Origin: Viscum album
Taxonomy: Eukaryota > Streptophyta > Magnoliopsida > Santalales > Viscaceae
Reading direction: 5' to 3'
Assembly (NCBI GenBank): GCA_963277665.1
Contig: OY728137.1
Coordinates: 1,175,856,670-1,175,920,669, forward strand
Length of the DNA stretch: 64,000 nt
The notes under the pieces were generated by a model. That model did no database searches and was not told where the DNA came from. It saw nothing but the letters and a program-made list of their open reading frames with translations. The first letter of the stretch is position 1. Each line of letters opens with the position of its first letter. Position numbers and translations under genes: made by a program. Below are positions 60,251 to 64,000 of the stretch, one piece after another.

Positions 60251-61020
60251 AAGGAGAAGACAGGTTCGTAGTTTTTTCGATGTTTTATAAGAGAAAAGAG
60301 ATAATATGAAGGTGGTAGATGATTTGTCTTGTTACCAAAACCACCCCAAGTGGTCCATTCCATGCTCAGGGAGTGGGAGAAATGGGTGGGGATAACTACA
60401 TGCGATCGAAGATTACGACATAGAGGGTCTGAGAATGATTCTAGGTATGATCTGTATATTTTCTAATTTATCTACAGTACTGATAAACATAGGTTCTAAA
60501 ATTTCCTTCATTACAACATATATTTTTCAGGATTAGAGATTCTGGTTCAACCCTTGGATCAACCCTTATGCTTGGAGACTCATACTGGAGACGAATCAGC
60601 AATCACACACTTGTGCTGATAGTGTGAACAAATAGTTGGAAGTGAGATTATATATTGGGATATATTTTTAGCAGTGATGAGGCCTTATGATTTCATCTTA
60701 GGTATGTACGTGTTTTCTGCAGTTCAAGCCTAGATTTACTTTTTTAGGTGGAGGATGAAGTTGGTCCATAGAGCGGTTACTAGGTTATCTTTTTTTTAGT
60801 GAAATAGAGACTCAGGAAGTACATGATGGACTCAAGGATAGAAGGGTTCAATTGATTACTCACTAGTCGGTTAGAATAACCCTTTGTGAAGTGGACATTA
60901 TGAGTTCCCAGTTTCCTATAGTGGTATCAAAGTATGGATATGTCTTCCCTAAGAATGTTCTAGGATTACCTCCCTGTCGCGAGATAGACTTATGTATTGA
61001 TCTACACCCGAGGAAACACC
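60251..61020 (+). pseudogene. Element F protease and linker remnant
   Basis: The active site corresponds to VLINIGSKISFI, with Asn in place of the catalytic Asp at 60486-60488. The later SxVCTCFLQF stretch and the reading around 60940-61010 (a VFPKNVLGLPP-like linker) align with A. Stops are present throughout. Confidence 0.7.
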
Positions 61021-62320
61021 AATATATATGCCAACATATCATATGGATCACATGGGTCTTCTTGAGATAAGGGTGTAGTTGGAAGAATTATATAGGAAGG
61101 GATTTGTTAGATCTAATGTTTCACCCTGTCCAGCCCCAGTTTTTCTCGCTAAGAAGGTGGATGAGAGCTTGATGCTATGTGTGGACTATCGGCGCTTGAA
61201 CCATGTGACCATGAAGAATAAGTATCCACTACCAAGGATCAATGACCTCTTTGATCAGTTGATAGGGGATATATGATTCTAGAAAGCTGACCTTAGTTTG
61301 GGCTATCACCAGTTGTGAGTACTGGATGAGGATATATCAAAGACGACATTTAGATGTATCTAAGGTCAATATGAGTACTTGGTGATGCTTTTTGGCACAA
61401 TGAATTCCCCAGAAGTTTTCATGGGACACACGAACTAGATCATTTAACCTTTCATGGAATGGTTCATGGCAGTCTTCATCGATGATATACTTGTGTACTT
61501 GGTGTCTAAGAACGATCATGAGAGACACTTGAGGATGGTTTTAGACATACTCTGAGATCACCAACTTTATTGGAAGATCTCTAAGTTCCAACTCTAGATA
61601 TAGGTGGTACAATTTACAAGACACATTATCTTAGTAGATGGAGTAGTAGTGGAATTGTCCAAGTTTGAGGTAATGTTATCTTGGGAACTACCCAAGAGCA
61701 TGAAAGTGGTGTGGATATTCCTTAGGTTAGAAGGATATTACTAGAAATTCATAACCCACTTCTACAGTATATCATCTCCCATGAAAACTTCGACACAAAA
61801 GGGGAACCATTCATGTGGATGGATAAGTGACATTAGGGTTTTCATAAGTTGAGAGATATATTGACGAGTGCCCCAATAGTGATATTTCCAGAGTAGGGTG
61901 TTGAATATGTAGTGTTCTATGATGCATCGAGAAATGGGTTTTATTATGTTCTAATGTAGAGGCAGGTATTGAATTCATATGGTTCACGTCATTTGAGACC
62001 ACATGAGTATAACTAATCTACTCACGTTCTTGAGTTTGTAGCAGTATTCTTCACACTAAATATGTAGCGACACTACCTAAAAGGATATTTGTTTATCATC
62101 TATTCTGATAATAAGAGTATTAAGTTTATATTCTATTAGAATGATTTTAACTTGATATAGATGTGGTGTCTAGAGTTACTCTAGGACTATAACATTTAGA
62201 TTGTCTATACTCATGGGAATGGGAAATTGGTAGTAGATGATCTTTGTAGGATATCTTATTCACAGTTATTAAACAAGGTATCATATCAGTTGGCCTCACT
62301 GTAGATATCCTTTATAGATG
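61021..62320 (+). pseudogene. Element F reverse transcriptase and RNase H remnant
   Basis: The frame 61079-61276 covers the RT start ([37 protein letters not shown]). Later blocks are readable between stops: LGYHQL, TTFRC and the catalytic box FIDDILVY with both Asp intact at 61475-61486, the only RT box in the window that is. RNase H traces (VFYDAS, HVLEFVAVF, SDNKSIKFIF) follow to about 62250. It is non-functional because of many stops, including one in the SGYHQ region. Confidence 0.82.
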
Positions 62321-62479
62321 TATTTTGATCAAATTACCTCCAGCCGATGGTTGTTACCCCTACTCTCTTGCTATGAGTTAGGGGGTACAACTTGGGGCTG
62401 TCAACTATGAGACTCTATATACTCAGATATCCACCGAACATGCTCCTAATATATTTTCTAAAGGTGGGGAGCATGTAAT

Positions 62480-63788
62480 TATTTTTAGAGTACACATGTG
62501 GGTATAAATGTTTTTTTACAGAGGAGGTTCTAATAGATTTTTTTATTCCTCATTTGGCGGTACATCTAGGTGTGAAAAAGAAGTACAAGGACCTCCAAAG
62601 TCGGTTTTGGTGGTTAGGGATATAGAAGGGAGTTATAGAGTTTGTCACCTGATGCCTTACTTGTCAATAAGTGAAGGCTAAATACCAGGTTCTAATGGGT
62701 TTAGCTCAACCCATTAATGTGCCAAAGTAGAAGTAGGATGATATATCTATGGAATTTGTGATGATATTACCATGTATGTCCAAGGAACATGATGCCACAT
62801 GGGTTACTATGGAATGACTCACAATGTCATACCACTTAATATATATTCAAAAGAAGATTTTAGAAGAGTGTTTGGGACGAATATATATGTAGGAGATAGT
62901 ATGAATCCATGGAGTTTAATCAATGATCATTTCTGACCGTAATGAACACTTCACATCCCGTTTGTGGAAGGGAGTATATGAGGATTTTGGGACTCAATTA
63001 CACTTGATAAAATCATTTTACCCCCAAAATGATGGCCAAATAGTGTATAATATTCAGGTTTGGGGTGACATTCTGCGGTCTTTCATGTTGGAATTTGGAT
63101 GTTATTGGTAGGACAATGCACCATTGGTGGAGTTTCTAGGAAAAAACATATACCATTCCACCATTAGTATGAAACCATTTGAGTCTTTATATAGGAGACC
63201 CTATAGGTCACCCCTTTTTCGGATTGACCTAGGAGAGTTAGCACTCATGGGACCAGAGTTGGTGAGAGATACTATCGAGATGGTGAAGATCATATTGGGG
63301 TGGATGAAGACTGCACAAATCCATCTGAAGTCTTATGTGGACAGATGATAGAGGCCTTTGGACTTTAAGGAGGGAGACCATGTGTTCCTAATGGTTTCAC
63401 CTCGATGTGAATTACATAGATTTGGATTGAGTGGAAATCTATCTATGAGATTCATTGGACCTTTCTAGATACTGTATAGAGTTGGAAAGGTGACATACTA
63501 ATTAGCTCCACCTCCATAGTTAGACCATGTACATGGTGTCACCCGTGTGCTGTAGCTGAGGAGTTACATACATGATCCATCACATGTTATTAACTGGGGT
63601 GAGATGGACATTAAGGATGAAGATAACTTTGGGGAGTACCTAGTAGATATTGAGGATTGGAGGAAAGGATCCTCCATGGGAAAGATATTTATTTAGTTTA
63701 TGTCCAGTGGTAGCATGAGAATCTCTAGGAGAGCACAAGGGAGTGGGAGGATCCGATTCATGCTCAATACCCACATCACTTTTTATAG
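62480..63788 (+). pseudogene. Element F integrase and chromodomain remnant
   Basis: Zinc-finger region: LAVHLGVKKKYKDL, FWWLG and CLTCQ. The core has SMEF where the first Asp should be (Asp to Glu), SDRNEHF with the second Asp kept (frame 62923-63111), and NDGQIVYNIQ where the catalytic Glu is Val. The frame 63124-63348 matches A (SPLFRIDLGELALMGPELV, KSYVDR). The tail has GDHVFL, a MRFIGPF block, and a chromodomain-like end (ESTREWEDPIHAQYPHHFL) closing at TAG 63786-63788. Confidence 0.82.
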
Positions 63789-63810
63789 CCCTTATTTTGG
63801 ATTTTTGGGA

Positions 63811-64000
63811 TGTAACACCAAAAGGTCAGGATAATACAATGAATTAGATTCTCCATGTATTATTTTTGGACATTTTAAGAATTATTTTCAAGACCAGACA
63901 CTAAGAGGGAATGCAATGCTGAGGTTGGGTGTTCCCAAAATAAATGTTTGAAATATATTAAATATAACACATGCACAATTTTCATAATTTTTTTAATAAC
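63811..64000 (+). repeat. Element F 3' LTR (runs off the window)
   Basis: It starts TGTAACACC right after GGATTTTTGGGA (PPT-like), 22 bp past the end of the coding remnant. Its first 180 bp align with 56285-56420. Confidence 0.75.

Noticed and set aside
1..64000. tRNA or rRNA genes and host exons
   Set aside because: No cloverleaf-like or rRNA-like segment and no non-transposon coding region with plausible codon use was seen by eye.

Overview
This 64-kb window looks like intergenic heterochromatin of a large-genome seed plant. I find no host gene and no RNA gene. Essentially everything that can be identified is Ty3/gypsy LTR-retrotransposon DNA. Plant chromovirus signatures are present throughout: a primer-binding site complementary to initiator tRNA-Met, CCHC Gag, the order PR-RT-RNaseH-integrase, and a chromodomain tail. 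The copies are nested in one another and carry many stops. The species cannot be named from the sequence. The background is very AT-rich and CpG-poor, as expected for long-methylated, slowly purged repeats.

Layout. (1) 1-3650: the 3' part of a plus-strand LTR (family D, copy D1) abutting a minus-strand pol remnant (element C, 3651-4667). (2) 4668-40454: a tandem concatemer of one plus-strand family (B), arranged LTR1-INT1-LTR2-INT2-LTR3-INT3-LTR4. It has four LTRs and three near-equal internal regions (about 4.77, 4.76 and 4.78 kb), flanked by the 5-bp duplication CTAAT/CTGAT. (3) 9398-21460: a much younger, GC-rich minus-strand element (A, Tekay/Del-like by inference) with 3.6-kb LTRs. It is nested in INT1 and has a perfect GTCCT target duplication. 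(4) 40455-42614: the protease/gag-side half of C, its PBS and part of its 5' LTR. C resumes exactly where the B array interrupts it. (5) 42615-51051: a minus-strand element D made of LTR, gag remnant and LTR with pol missing, apparently inserted in the C LTR. (6) 51052 to about 53050: the rest of that LTR, with a dense array of TACCCTTA-type motifs. (7) About 53060-56250: minus-strand pol remnant G. (8) About 56250-64000: plus-strand element F, an old relative of A, whose 3' LTR runs off the window.

Inferred order of events: G and C are oldest. D, D1 and the B progenitor entered C, B was expanded into a tandem array, F interrupted G, and A arrived last in INT1. The A LTRs differ by about 6% in a 275-bp stretch compared by eye.

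No copy appears autonomous. A carries stops, a frameshift, a Cys-to-Tyr change in its zinc knuckle and an Asp-to-Asn change in its RT active site. The same RT Asp is lost in all three B copies and in G. The most notable items are the shared-LTR concatemer, the recurrent loss of the RT aspartate at an ATC-GAT (CpG) site, conserved intron-like signals in LTR leaders, and several unexplained tandem motifs inside LTRs.
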